A stretch of DNA of 64,000 nucleotides from assembly GCA_019414055.1 (NCBI GenBank), contig DXMV01000002.1, forward strand, positions 37,337 to 101,336, in the 5' to 3' direction. Numbering within the stretch: the stretch's first letter is position 1; each line of letters starts with the position of its first letter. This document shows, in pieces, positions 44,328 to 53,543 of the stretch. Source of the stretch: Collinsella sp. GTDB lineage: Bacteria > Actinomycetota > Coriobacteriia > Coriobacteriales > Coriobacteriaceae. Under the pieces are notes generated by a model, which worked only from the letters and a program-made list of their open reading frames with translations, was not told where the DNA came from and searched no databases. A program made the position numbers and the translations under genes.

Positions 44328-47300
44328 TTATGCCTCCTTAATGGGTGCCAGCGCCTGAGCCAGATCGGCAGACGTCAGCGGTCGCAGGGACACCTCAAAG
44401 CTGAAGCTCTCAAAACGGGTGCGGTAGGAATCGAGCACCTCGGAACCCCAAGAGTTCGAACCAAGGCCGAGCAGCTGGTCGTTGATATTGACCGTAACCG
44501 TGTCGCCCTTGACAAGGTCGTAGACGTGCTTGGCGTTATCGATGGCCTCGCAGCTATAGGGCCATGCCGAGAACGAGAACGGGTTGGAAGCGGCGTCGCT
44601 CGGACGCGTCACGACCAGACCGTCACCGTGGCTAGAGCGCAGGGCGACCCAACGGGTGCCCTCGCGGTTAGCGCAATCCTGAGGCATAACGTAGGGCGTG
44701 AACATGTCGTCGACCGTAGTGCGGTAATGACCGACCGGGTTGGCGCGCAGCGAGTCCGGATAGTTCTCGCCCGGGCCGTGGCCATACCACTCGACGGCAC
44801 GATCGTAACCGGGGACCTCGAAGGAGATGCCGATGCGCGGGATGATATCCGAGTAATCGCCGTAGGGCTCGCCGGAAACCTTGAGGTCGACGCGACCGCT
44901 CGGAAGCACGGTGTAGACGAGCTCGACGCGCATGCCGAACGCGCGGACGGGAGGAGCGATACGCTGGCTCACGGTAACGACGACCGCATTGCCATCCTGC
45001 TTCCAAGAAACCTTGCGGGTAGACGTCTGCATCACATCGATGAAGTTGTCCTTCCACAGTGAGTCATACTCCTGGGCATGGTTATCGACGAGCGGATGCC
45101 AAAAACCAACCTGGGGACCAGAGGCCATTACGTCGCGGCCGGATGCCTTCCACTCGCTCACGGTACCGTTGACTTTGCTGAAGGTCAGCTCGCCGTTGAG
45201 GGAGTGGATGCGGATCTCCTGCTCGGTCTCCTCAACCGTAAGCTCAGGACGAGCGGGGGGCACGATGGCCGGCGCCGGATGGTTTGCGATGGCAAACTGG
45301 CTTGCGCCCAGCTGGAACATCGGCTCGCACCAGACGTGAGCGGCCATGGTGTAGGCGCGCACGGTCAGCAGGGTCTCGCCCACTGCGGCCTCGCGAATCA
45401 CCAGCGGCAGCTGGACGGACTCGCCGGGGGCAACCGCGCCGGGCATGAGCGTCTTGCGGCAGACCACGTCGCCGTCCACCAGGGTCTCGGCCGACAGGCA
45501 GACATCCTCGAGGGTGGTGAACCAACGCTTGTTGGTGACGGTCAGCTCGCCTGCCTCGGCGTCGTAAGCCATGCGGACCGGGCAGATGACCTGGCCGTAC
45601 TCGGTAAGGCCCGGGCTCGGCTGCTGCCAGGGGAACACCATGCCATCGATGCAGAAGTTGCTGTTGTTGGGGTAATCGCCGTTGTCGCCACCATACATAT
45701 CGTAGGCAACGCCGTCCTCGGCCACAGCAGCCAAACCGTGGTCGCACCATTCCCAGATAAACTGGCCTTGGATGCAATCCCAGCGATCGAAGACCTCCTG
45801 GTACTCGGACAGGCCTCCGGGGCCATTGCCCATGGAGTGGCCGTACTCGCAGTTGATGCGCGGCTTGGGGAACGGATGCTCGCCAAAGTCGTTCATCTGC
45901 GACACACGGGAGTACATCGTGGAAATGACGTCGACGGTATCGGTGTTGCGGTCCTCCTCGTAATGGACCGGACGATCATCGAGCTCGTGAGCCTTGGCGT
46001 ACATCGCGCGGATGTTGCAGCCATAGCCGCTCTCGTTGCCCATCGACCACATAATGATGCAGGCGTGGTTGCGCTCCTGCATCACCAGGCGCTCAATGCG
46101 GTCGACGTAGGCCGGCTCCCATGCCGGATCGTCGGTGACCAGGGCGATGTTGCCGATATTCTCGAAGCCGTGGCTCTCCATATCGGTCTCGGCGACCAGC
46201 ATGATGCCATACTCATCACACAGCTCGTAGAAGCGCGGGTCATTGGCATAGTGAGAGGTGCGCACCGCGTTGATGTTGTGCCGCTTCATGAGCTCCAGGT
46301 CGCGGCGCATGCGATCGAGGCCCACGGCGCGACCCTTGTGATCGTCGTGATCGTGGCGGTTGACGCCATGCATCTTAAAGTAAGTGCCGTTGAGGTAGAT
46401 ATGATTGCCCTCGACCGTCACCTCGGCAAGTCCCTGGTGATGCGGAACGTACTCGCTGACCTCGTCGCCGTCGTAGACCTCAAACGTAAGGTCATAGAGG
46501 AAGGGGTCCTCGGGGTTCCAGAAGTGGGCATCGGCAACGCTGCACTCGGCATGGCCATCGACGCACTCGCCCGTAGCGACCACGTTCTCGCCATCGCTGA
46601 GCGTAAACACGACGCGGGAAGCGCCCTCGGCCACCGTATCGAGCGTGATCAGAGCGGCATCGCCCTCGCGGTGCGTGCGGAACCTAAAGTCGACCAGGTG
46701 CGCGGCGGGACGCTGCATAAGGTACACATCGCGGAAGATGCCCGAGGCCCACCACATGTCCTGATCCTCGATATAGCTGCCATCGCTGTACTGCAGGACC
46801 TTGACCGCAAACAGGTTGTCGCCCTCGACGAGCGCGTCGGTCACGTCGAACTCGGCAGACAGGCGCGAGCCCTTGGTCATGCCGATAAACTGACCGTTGA
46901 CGTACAGCTCACCATAGCTCTCGATGCCGTCAAAGCGAATGATCTCGCGAGCGCCGGCAGGCACGGCGGGAAGGTTGACGATGCGCCGGTAGACGCCCGT
47001 GGGGTCGTCGGAGGGAACGAACGGCTGATCCACCGGGAACGGGAAACCCTCGTCGGTGTAGGCAAGGTTGCCATAGCCATCCACCTGCCACAGGTGCGGA
47101 ACCTCCACGTGATCCCACTCGGGCTCGTACGTAGAGAGCTCCTCGTTGGAAACGGCAGCAGGCCCCTCAAAGAGGCGGAACTGCCACGAGCCGGACAGCT
47201 GGACAAACCCGCGCGACAGCTCGCGGCTGTACGTAGCGGCGAGATCGGCGGTCTCGTAACCCATAAAGTACGCATGGGGTGCCAGGCGGTTCCTGTGGGT

Positions 47301-47336
47301 GAGCGCTTGGTTTTCCCAATCGTTAATGGCGTCCAT
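44328..47336 (-). CDS. ebgA: Beta-galactosidase, GH2, large subunit EbgA-like
   Basis: Hydrolyses lactose and related beta-galactosides. The 1002-residue GH2 enzyme has the sugar-binding, immunoglobulin-like and barrel domains, then a small C-terminal beta-gal domain. Catalytic acid/base Glu is in MWSMGNESG near residue 435; the nucleophile Glu is in QFIWEWCDHGL near 525. AAGGAG precedes the ATG at 47336. The 3-nt gap to ebgC supports an EbgAC heteromer. Three operators lie upstream, next to a divergent LacI gene. No dedicated permease is adjacent. Confidence 0.95.
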   Translation of the reverse strand: MDAINDWENQALTHRNRLAPHAYFMGYETADLAATYSRELSRGFVQLSGSWQFRLFEGPAAVSNEELSTYEPEWDHVEVPHLWQVDGYGNLAYTDEGFPFPVDQPFVPSDDPTGVYRRIVNLPAVPAGAREIIRFDGIESYGELYVNGQFIGMTKGSRLSAEFDVTDALVEGDNLFAVKVLQYSDGSYIEDQDMWWASGIFRDVYLMQRPAAHLVDFRFRTHREGDAALITLDTVAEGASRVVFTLSDGENVVATGECVDGHAECSVADAHFWNPEDPFLYDLTFEVYDGDEVSEYVPHHQGLAEVTVEGNHIYLNGTYFKMHGVNRHDHDDHKGRAVGLDRMRRDLELMKRHNINAVRTSHYANDPRFYELCDEYGIMLVAETDMESHGFENIGNIALVTDDPAWEPAYVDRIERLVMQERNHACIIMWSMGNESGYGCNIRAMYAKAHELDDRPVHYEEDRNTDTVDVISTMYSRVSQMNDFGEHPFPKPRINCEYGHSMGNGPGGLSEYQEVFDRWDCIQGQFIWEWCDHGLAAVAEDGVAYDMYGGDNGDYPNNSNFCIDGMVFPWQQPSPGLTEYGQVICPVRMAYDAEAGELTVTNKRWFTTLEDVCLSAETLVDGDVVCRKTLMPGAVAPGESVQLPLVIREAAVGETLLTVRAYTMAAHVWCEPMFQLGASQFAIANHPAPAIVPPARPELTVEETEQEIRIHSLNGELTFSKVNGTVSEWKASGRDVMASGPQVGFWHPLVDNHAQEYDSLWKDNFIDVMQTSTRKVSWKQDGNAVVVTVSQRIAPPVRAFGMRVELVYTVLPSGRVDLKVSGEPYGDYSDIIPRIGISFEVPGYDRAVEWYGHGPGENYPDSLRANPVGHYRTTVDDMFTPYVMPQDCANREGTRWVALRSSHGDGLVVTRPSDAASNPFSFSAWPYSCEAIDNAKHVYDLVKGDTVTVNINDQLLGLGSNSWGSEVLDSYRTRFESFSFEVSLRPLTSADLAQALAPIKEA

Positions 47337-47368
47337 GGTGATGCTCCTTCGTCATCGTAGTGATTCTT

Positions 47369-47384
47369 GTGCAACCGGTTGTCC
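47369..47384. promoter_or_regulatory. LacI-type operator 1 of ebgAC
   Basis: GTGCAACCGGTTGTCC, a palindrome with central CG, 33 nt upstream of ebgA. The same core TGCAACCGGTTGT recurs twice. Confidence 0.85.
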
Positions 47385-47410
47385 TTATCTTACGGGCGAT
47401 GCAAAACCCT

Positions 47411-47426
47411 GTGCAACCGGTTGTCC
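47411..47426. promoter_or_regulatory. LacI-type operator 2
   Basis: GTGCAACCGGTTGTCC, 42 nt from operator 1 (about four helical turns). Confidence 0.85.
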
Positions 47427-47455
47427 GCTGAACGGTCGATTCTGCCGGATTAACG

Positions 47456-47471
47456 GTGCAACCGGTTGTAC
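47456..47471. promoter_or_regulatory. LacI-type operator 3
   Basis: GTGCAACCGGTTGTAC, 45 nt from operator 2. All three share TGCAACCGGTTGT, which suggests cooperative binding by the LacI protein of the divergent gene. Confidence 0.85.
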
Positions 47472-47712
47472 AACCGCCTCACTTATGTCACCCTGAGTAT
47501 CGAAACTCAGCGCAAAACATCATTCTTAAGCTCGTAGGCAACCGCCACGCCCGCTGATATCTCACCCACACGAGACGTATTCGATTGCGGCTTGGTTGCA
47601 AAACGACACCTGTCACCGGATATCATGAACGCTGTTCAGGTGCACTATAGTAAGCTGTATCCGCACCAGCCCGTATCAGTGACAACATCGACCGCATTTT
47701 CCAGGAGACGCC

Positions 47713-48729
47713 ATGACCCAACCAGTTCGCACCGCACCTACGCTTGCCGAGGTTGCCGCAGCTGCCGGCGTGTCGCGCTCCACGGCATCGCGCGCCCTCA
47801 ACGATTCGCCCCGCATTAGCGAGGAAACCAAAAAGCGCGTCCGTGCGGCGGCCAAGAAAGTCAATTTTGTCCCCAACGCTCGTGGCCGAGCGCTCGCTGT
47901 CGGGCGCACGGAAATCATCGCCGTGCTCGTGACCGAGCCCCTGAGTGAACTCTTCAGCGACCCCATCTATAGCGAGTTTTTGAGCGGCATTACCGAGGAA
48001 CTGTCGGAGTCGTCCTATCTGCCCGTTATCTTGCAGGCGTCTTCTACGCATGAGCGCAACCGCGCACGCGAGCACTTTGAGCGCCGCTCGTTCGACGCCG
48101 TGATCGACGTCTCCCCCTACAAGGGCAGCGAGCTGCTCGAGGTGCTGCGCGAGCTGGGCGTACCCACCGTGTTGTGCGGCCAGCTCGAGGGCCACCCCTA
48201 TCGCGACGTGTTCTCGACAGTCTACTCTGACGACGAAGAGGGCGGACGCTTTGCAGCGCTCGCTATGAAAGAGCGCGGGCGCAAAGATATCGTCGCCGTG
48301 TTGGGACCGCAAGACAACCCCGCTGTTGTCGACCGCCTGCGCGGCTACCGCACCGTCCTGGGCGAAGACCTCCCAGGCGCAAACGTTATCTATACCGGCT
48401 GGAACAGCGGAGACGGCTATCAGGCCATGCACCAGATCCTCGCGCGCGAGATTGCTTTCGATGGCGTGCTCTGCGGATCGGACCGTATCGCGGCTGGCGT
48501 CATCACCGCACTCAACGAGGCAGGCCTATCTGTTCCGGCGGACGTTTCCGTCGTCGGCTTCGACGATCACGAGATTGCGGCGCGCTGCGTCCCCGCGCTC
48601 ACGACCGTCCGCCAGCCCCTGCGCGAAGAAGGCCACATGGCCGCCAACATTGCGCTCGACATGATCAAGGGCGCCGAGCCCACCACCTCCGTGATGCACA
48701 TGCAGCTAATCCAGAGAGACTCGCTATAA
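47713..48729 (+). CDS. LacI-family repressor of ebgAC
   Basis: A 338-residue repressor: headpiece TLAEVAAAAGVSRSTASRAL near residue 10, hinge region NARGRALAVGRT, then a sugar-binding core with GSDRIAAGVI and VVGFDDHEIAARCVP. AGGAG precedes the ATG. It diverges from ebgA over a 376-bp region with three operators. Control of ebgAC is inferred from this layout. Confidence 0.93.
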   Translation: MTQPVRTAPTLAEVAAAAGVSRSTASRALNDSPRISEETKKRVRAAAKKVNFVPNARGRALAVGRTEIIAVLVTEPLSELFSDPIYSEFLSGITEELSESSYLPVILQASSTHERNRAREHFERRSFDAVIDVSPYKGSELLEVLRELGVPTVLCGQLEGHPYRDVFSTVYSDDEEGGRFAALAMKERGRKDIVAVLGPQDNPAVVDRLRGYRTVLGEDLPGANVIYTGWNSGDGYQAMHQILAREIAFDGVLCGSDRIAAGVITALNEAGLSVPADVSVVGFDDHEIAARCVPALTTVRQPLREEGHMAANIALDMIKGAEPTTSVMHMQLIQRDSL

Positions 48730-48735
48730 GAAACT

Positions 48736-48942
48736 GGGACAGGCTTTCCGCCAGACAGTTGTTGCGGAAAGCCTGCCCCGTTTTGAGTGCTCATTCTGGG
48801 GCACAGTTTCCGTTAGACCGCTCAACCGGAAACTGTGCCCCATTATTTTGCCGAATTCTGGGTCGCGCTTTCCCAGAGGATTCCCTTTGGGAAAGCGCGA
48901 CCCGTTCTGGACACAGATTCCGGGTCGCAGTTTCCGCGACGT
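48736..48942. repeat. Tandem hairpins, family C, locus 2
   Basis: Three full palindromes and a half unit with left arms at 48736, 48797, 48859 and 48923: GGGACAGGCTTTCCGC, TGGGGCACAGTTTCCG, TGGGTCGCGCTTTCCCA, then GGGTCGCAGTTTCCG. Right arms pair at 15/16, 16/16 and 16/16 positions. The period is 61-64 nt. The array starts 7 nt after the lacI stop. Confidence 0.9.
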
Positions 48943-48975
48943 CCGGTCACCCCATGCCCTCACAATCTCGGCGTA

Positions 48976-49011
48976 TAAAAAACGAGGGAAGGCACGCGTC
49001 CTTCCCTCGTT
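48976..49011 (-). terminator. Rho-independent terminator of aspS
   Basis: AACGAGGGAAGG and CCTTCCCTCGTT (perfect) with a 7-nt loop; TTTTTTA follows on the minus strand. Confidence 0.92.
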
Positions 49012-49034
49012 GCAAGCAATTTGTAGCCGCTCGC

Positions 49035-50822
49035 CTACACCAAGCGCAGGCTGACGTCCTTGAGCTGGGCGCCGCTAACGGCACTCGGGGCGCCCGACAT
49101 GAGGTCGGAGCCGCTGGCCGTCTTGGGGAACGCCATGACGTCGCGGATGGAGTCGGAACCGGTGAGCAGCATGCACACGCGGTCCAGGCCCAGAGCAAAA
49201 CCGCCCATCGGGGGCGCACCAAACTTGAGCGCCTCCATGAGGAAGCCGAACTGCGACTCGGCGCGCTCCTCGGTAAAGCCCAGGAGCTTGAGCATGGACA
49301 TCTGCATCTCGGCGTTGTGGATACGCATACCGCCGCCGCCGGCCTCAAAGCCGTCCATGACAAAGTCGTAGGTGCACGAACCGGCTGCCAGCGGGTCGGC
49401 CTCGATCTTGGCGATGTCGGTCTCGGTCGGCAGGGTGAAGGGCTGGTGCTCGGCAGCGTAGGCCTTGCGGTCCTCATCCCAGTGGAACAGCGGGAAGTTG
49501 ACGACCCACAGGAAGTCGTGGCCCTCGCGCTTGATCTCGAGCGCGTTGGCCATGTGGGAACGCATGCCGCCCAGGATCTCGTCGGAGAGCAGGCGCGGGC
49601 CGGCGGCGAACATCACAAGGTCGCCGGGCTCGACGTCCATGCGCTCGCGCAGAGCGGCCATCTCCTCGTCCGAGAAGAACTTGACGATGGGGCTGTTGAT
49701 GGAGCCGTCCTCGCGGAAGGCGATCCAGGCCAGGCCCTTGGCGCCAAACGTGGAGGCCACGCCGGCGAGCTTATCGATCTTGGCACGTGCCCAGGCACCG
49801 GCGCCCTTGGCGTTGATAGCCTTGACGACAGAGCCCTCCTCGTTTGCGGCAGTCGCAAAGACCTTGAACTTGGAGTTGGCGAAGATGTCGGTCAGGTCGA
49901 CCAAGTGCATGCCATAGCGGGTATCGGGCTTGTCGGAGCCATAGGTGTCCATGGCCTCCCAGTAGTTCATGCGACGCAGCGGCGTGGGCATCTCGACACC
50001 CATGCGGCCGAAGGCATCGGCCAGGACCTCTTCGAGCGCGTTCATGACGTCATTCTGGTCCACGAAGGACATCTCGATATCGACCTGGGTGAACTCGGGC
50101 TGACGGTCGGCACGCAAGTCCTCGTCGCGGAAGCACTTGGCAACCTGGTAGTAGCGCTCGACGCCACCGACCATAAGCAGCTGCTTCAGGAGCTGCGGGG
50201 ACTGCGGCAGGGCGTAGAAGTTGCCCGGCTGGATGCGGCTGGGGACGATGAAGTCGCGGGCGCCCTCGGGCGTAGACTTGAACAGGGAGGGCGTCTCGAC
50301 CTCCATGAACTCACGGTTGTGCAGCGCCTCGCGAATGGCAAAGGTAAAGTCGGAGCGCAGCTTGAGGTTGGCCATCATCTCGGGACGACGAAGGTCCAGA
50401 TAGCGATAGCGCAGGCGGGTGTCCTCGCTGGTCTCGATGCCGTCCTCGATTTGGAACGGCGGGGTGACGGACGTGTTGAGCACCTCGGCGTGGTCGGTCA
50501 GGACCTCGATCTCGCCGGTCGCGAGCTTGGTGTTGGTGGTCTCCTCGCCACGGGCGCGCACGACGCCGTGAATCTTGATGGGCCACTCGGGACGCATGGT
50601 CTCGGCGATCTTAAAGGCATCGCCGTCGGAGTGCTCGGGGTCGAAGGTGAGCTGCGTGATGCCCTCGCGGTCGCGAAGGTCGCAGAAGATAAGGCCGCCG
50701 TGGTCGCGGCGACGGCTCACCCAACCGGTGAGGGTGACCTCTTCGCCCACGTTCTCGAAGCGAAGCTCGCCGCAGGTACGGGTGTGCATGGAATGCTCAT
50801 CGATGGGACGGGTCTGGCTCAT
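49035..50822 (-). CDS. aspS: Aspartyl-tRNA synthetase
   Basis: Charges tRNA-Asp (possibly also tRNA-Asn, given GatCAB). The 595-residue bacterial-type enzyme has the N-terminal OB fold (GWVSRRRDHGGLIFCDLRDREGI), class II motif 2 FRDEDLRADRQPEFTQVD, the bacterial GAD insert, and motif 3 GFALGLDRVCM. AAAGGAGG precedes the ATG. A GC-rich hairpin and a TAAGAT -10-like box lie upstream. Confidence 0.98.
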   Translation of the reverse strand: MSQTRPIDEHSMHTRTCGELRFENVGEEVTLTGWVSRRRDHGGLIFCDLRDREGITQLTFDPEHSDGDAFKIAETMRPEWPIKIHGVVRARGEETTNTKLATGEIEVLTDHAEVLNTSVTPPFQIEDGIETSEDTRLRYRYLDLRRPEMMANLKLRSDFTFAIREALHNREFMEVETPSLFKSTPEGARDFIVPSRIQPGNFYALPQSPQLLKQLLMVGGVERYYQVAKCFRDEDLRADRQPEFTQVDIEMSFVDQNDVMNALEEVLADAFGRMGVEMPTPLRRMNYWEAMDTYGSDKPDTRYGMHLVDLTDIFANSKFKVFATAANEEGSVVKAINAKGAGAWARAKIDKLAGVASTFGAKGLAWIAFREDGSINSPIVKFFSDEEMAALRERMDVEPGDLVMFAAGPRLLSDEILGGMRSHMANALEIKREGHDFLWVVNFPLFHWDEDRKAYAAEHQPFTLPTETDIAKIEADPLAAGSCTYDFVMDGFEAGGGGMRIHNAEMQMSMLKLLGFTEERAESQFGFLMEALKFGAPPMGGFALGLDRVCMLLTGSDSIRDVMAFPKTASGSDLMSGAPSAVSGAQLKDVSLRLV

Positions 50823-51078
50823 ACCAGTGATCCTCCTTTATGGATCTGTGCCGCCCCGTGTCGTTCCGGGCGGCGTCGTACAGATTTGCCCAGCCTGCGT
50901 AAACCGCGCAGCCAGACATGGCGTTCTATCTTATCGCACTCGCGTCGATGTGCCGCGAAAAAGTGGCTCCTGCCCAAAGACTTGACGGAGACGAAACAAT
51001 TGACGCGCCGCGGCACCCGCCCGCGCTCGTCACGTGCGACAATATGCCCCAATAAAACAGCACTCGGAAAGGCCCGCC

Positions 51079-51714
51079 ATGACTGCACGCCTCATCGTTA
51101 TGGATATCGACTCCACGCTCATCAACCAGGAGGTCATCGACCTGTTGGGCGAAGAGGCCGGCGTGGGCGAGCAGGTAGCGCAAATTACCGAGCGTGCGAT
51201 GCGCGGCGAGCTCGACTTTAAGCAGGCACTCGAGGAGCGCGTTGGGTTGCTTGCCGGCTTGGACGAAAGCGTGTTCGAGCGCACCTTTGAGCGTGTGACG
51301 TTTACTCCCGGTGCGCTGGAGCTTGTGCGCTCGGCGCACAGCAAGGGCTGGAAGGTCGGCGTGGTAAGCGGCGGCTTCCACGAGGTCGCCGATAAGATCG
51401 TGGCCGCTGCGGGCATCGATTTTTGCCTGGCCAACCGCCTGGAAGTCGTCGACGGCAAGCTCACGGGTAAGCTGGCGGCAGAGATCGTGACCAAGGAGTC
51501 CAAGCTCATCAAGCTGCTGGATTGGGCAGTCGAGTGCGGTGTCGACATGGCTCATACCGTCGCGATCGGCGATGGCGCCAACGACATCCCCATGATCCAG
51601 GCCGCGGGCACGGGCATCGCGTTTTGCGCCAAGCCCAAGACGCGCGAAGCCGCCCCGTTTGCTATCGACGAACGCAACCTGATGCTCGCCATGGACATCA
51701 TCCTGCGCGACTAG
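51079..51714 (+). CDS. serB: Phosphoserine phosphatase
   Basis: Last step of serine synthesis. The 211-residue HAD protein has motif I MDIDSTLINQE, motif II VVSGGFHEVA, Lys in TKESKLIKLLDW, and motif IV IGDGANDIPMIQAAGTG. No ACT domain precedes, unlike the E. coli enzyme. The ATG at 51079 follows GGAAAGG. It lies alone in front of the lar genes. Confidence 0.96.
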   Translation: MTARLIVMDIDSTLINQEVIDLLGEEAGVGEQVAQITERAMRGELDFKQALEERVGLLAGLDESVFERTFERVTFTPGALELVRSAHSKGWKVGVVSGGFHEVADKIVAAAGIDFCLANRLEVVDGKLTGKLAAEIVTKESKLIKLLDWAVECGVDMAHTVAIGDGANDIPMIQAAGTGIAFCAKPKTREAAPFAIDERNLMLAMDIILRD

Positions 51715-51751
51715 TCGATCCATCTAACAACAGAATTAAATCCTTTATGTC

Positions 51752-51789
51752 TAGTTTCCGAACAATTTTGTTCTAATGTTCGGAAACTA
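51752..51789. terminator. Hairpin between serB and larB
   Basis: TAGTTTCCGAACA and TGTTCGGAAACTA (perfect 13-bp arms, 12-nt AT-rich loop), followed by CCTTTTGAG. It could end serB, or be a bound operator for lar. A TAGACT -10-like box follows at 51801-51806. Confidence 0.6.
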
Positions 51790-51830
51790 CCTTTTGAGTG
51801 CTAGACTTTGCGCCGTCGAAGGGAACATAT

Positions 51831-52613
51831 ATGGATAAGCGAGATCTTGAGCAATTGCTGAGCGATGTTGCCGGCGGAACAGTCACACCGGCCGCCGCCC
51901 TCACGCGCATCCAGACAGCGCCGACCGCCGATCTGGGCTTTGCGCAACTCGATCTTTCGCGCGGGGTACGCCAGGGGGCCGGCGAGGTTGTCTACGGCGC
52001 CGGTAAAACCGCCGAGCAAATTGCCGCCATTATCAAAGCATTACTCGATGCCGGCCAGGAGCGCATCCTGGTCACACGCTTGGATGCCGAGAAGGCAACC
52101 CGTACCTCGGAGCTCCTCGACAACGGCATCGACCTGGGATATATCCCGGACGCACAGCTCGCCCTCGTGGGCGGCAAGCCCTCCCCCACCGGCAACGGAC
52201 GCATTGTCGTCGCCTGCGCCGGCACGAGCGACTTACCCGTCGCCGAAGAAGCCGCGTTGACGGCCGAATTCTATGGCAACGAGGTCGACCGCCTCTACGA
52301 CGTAGGTGTCGCCGGCCTGCACCGCCTGCTCGCGCATGCCGAGGAACTTGCTCAGGCGCAGGTGGTCATCGCCATCGCCGGCATGGAGGGCGCCCTGGCG
52401 AGCGTTATCGGCGGTCTGGTGAGCTGCCCGGTCATCGCCGTTCCCACCAGCGTGGGCTACGGCGCAAATTTTGGAGGCGTAGCCGCGCTGCTCGCCATGC
52501 TCAACTCCTGCGCCAGCGGCGTTTCGGTCGTCAATATCGACAACGGCTTTGGTGCCGCCTACCAGGCAAGTCTTATCAATCATCTGAGCGCCGGCACATC
52601 CTGCGCCCGTTAA
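51831..52613 (+). CDS. larB: Pyridinium-3,5-biscarboxylic acid mononucleotide synthase LarB
   Basis: Carboxylates the nicotinic-acid nucleotide, first step to the nickel-pincer cofactor of lactate racemase. The 260-residue protein carries GYIPDAQLALVGG, then the AIR-carboxylase-like core VVACAGTSDLPVAEEAA, FYGNEVDRLYDVGVAGLHRL and VPTSVGYGANFGG. AAGGGAAC precedes the ATG. It is the first gene of a lar operon (larB, larC1, tetR) and faces larD-larA. Confidence 0.95.
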   Translation: MDKRDLEQLLSDVAGGTVTPAAALTRIQTAPTADLGFAQLDLSRGVRQGAGEVVYGAGKTAEQIAAIIKALLDAGQERILVTRLDAEKATRTSELLDNGIDLGYIPDAQLALVGGKPSPTGNGRIVVACAGTSDLPVAEEAALTAEFYGNEVDRLYDVGVAGLHRLLAHAEELAQAQVVIAIAGMEGALASVIGGLVSCPVIAVPTSVGYGANFGGVAALLAMLNSCASGVSVVNIDNGFGAAYQASLINHLSAGTSCAR

Positions 52614-52623
52614 GGAGCATTCC

Positions 52624-53541
52624 ATGTCCAACCATCAGCACGCGCTTATCATCGACGGCACTTCGGGCATCAGCGGCGATATGACCGTCGCGGCCCTGCT
52701 CGACCTGGGCGCCAGCGAGGAGCACCTGCGCGAACAGCTTGCCACGCTGCCGGTCGACGGCTTTACGATCGCCGTCACGCGCGCAAACAAGCATGGCATC
52801 GACGCCTGCGATTTCGACGTCCAGCTTGCAGCGGAACTCGAGAACCACGATCACGATATGGCCTGGCTCTACGGCAACGAAGCAGCTGCCGAGCACACAC
52901 ATGAGCATGAGCACCACCATCATGATCATGGCGAGCACGAACACGTGCACTGCCACGAGCATGACCATGAGGGCCACGGTCATGGCCACGAGGGTCACCA
53001 TCACGCCCACCACCATCACCACCGTTCTTTGGCGGACGTCACCGCCATCATCGATGGCTCGCAGCTAAGCGATGGCGCCAAGCGTCGCGCGCTCGCCATC
53101 TTTACCGCGCTCGCCGCCGCCGAGGCCAAGGCCCACGGCAAAACGCCCGAGACCGTCATGTTCCACGAGGTGGGCGCCGTCGACTCCATCGTTGACGTCT
53201 GCTCTGTCGCCATCTGCCTCGACGACCTGGGCGTTGAGGATATTGTGGTCGAATCGCTCTCCGAGGGGCACGGCACCATTCGTTGTGCCCACGGCCTCAT
53301 GCCCATTCCCGTGCCCGCCGTCGTCAACCTGTGCCAGGCGGGCAATATCGCTCTCACGCCCGCCCCGGTCACCGGCGAGCTCGTGACGCCCACGGGCGCC
53401 GCCATCGTCGCCGCACTGCGCACGTCCGAGCACCTGCCCTCTCCCTACCGCATCGAGGCCGTCGGCTACGGTGCCGGCAAGCGCCCCTACGAGGGCTGCT
53501 CCGGCACACTCCGCTGCCTGCTCGTTCACGCGGACGAATAG
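52624..53541 (+). CDS. larC: Nickel insertion protein LarC, N-terminal part (LarC1) only
   Basis: Inserts nickel into the pincer cofactor. The 305-residue chain has the LarC start ALIIDGTSGISGDM, a His-rich stretch at about residues 90-134 (over 25 His, nickel-binding), then FHEVGAVDSIVDVC and the closing VGYGAGKRPYEGCSGTLRCLLV. In other species LarC continues for about 120-150 residues (LarC2), sometimes by a -1 frameshift. Here tetR starts 2 nt after the stop and no larC2 is recognisable. It is either a truncated form or completed elsewhere. Confidence 0.9.
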   Translation: MSNHQHALIIDGTSGISGDMTVAALLDLGASEEHLREQLATLPVDGFTIAVTRANKHGIDACDFDVQLAAELENHDHDMAWLYGNEAAAEHTHEHEHHHHDHGEHEHVHCHEHDHEGHGHGHEGHHHAHHHHHRSLADVTAIIDGSQLSDGAKRRALAIFTALAAAEAKAHGKTPETVMFHEVGAVDSIVDVCSVAICLDDLGVEDIVVESLSEGHGTIRCAHGLMPIPVPAVVNLCQAGNIALTPAPVTGELVTPTGAAIVAALRTSEHLPSPYRIEAVGYGAGKRPYEGCSGTLRCLLVHADE

Positions 53542-53543
53542 CC

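Noticed and set aside
45078..47360. A 760-codon plus-strand open frame over ebgA
   Set aside because: Antisense shadow of ebgA; high-GC third positions keep the opposite frame open.
48736..48942. CRISPR array
   Set aside because: The period (~61 nt) and hairpins invite the idea, but the repeated part varies from unit to unit, there are no unique spacers and no cas genes.
48759..51221. An 820-codon plus-strand frame over aspS
   Set aside because: Antisense to aspS and runs into serB in the wrong frame; no domain.
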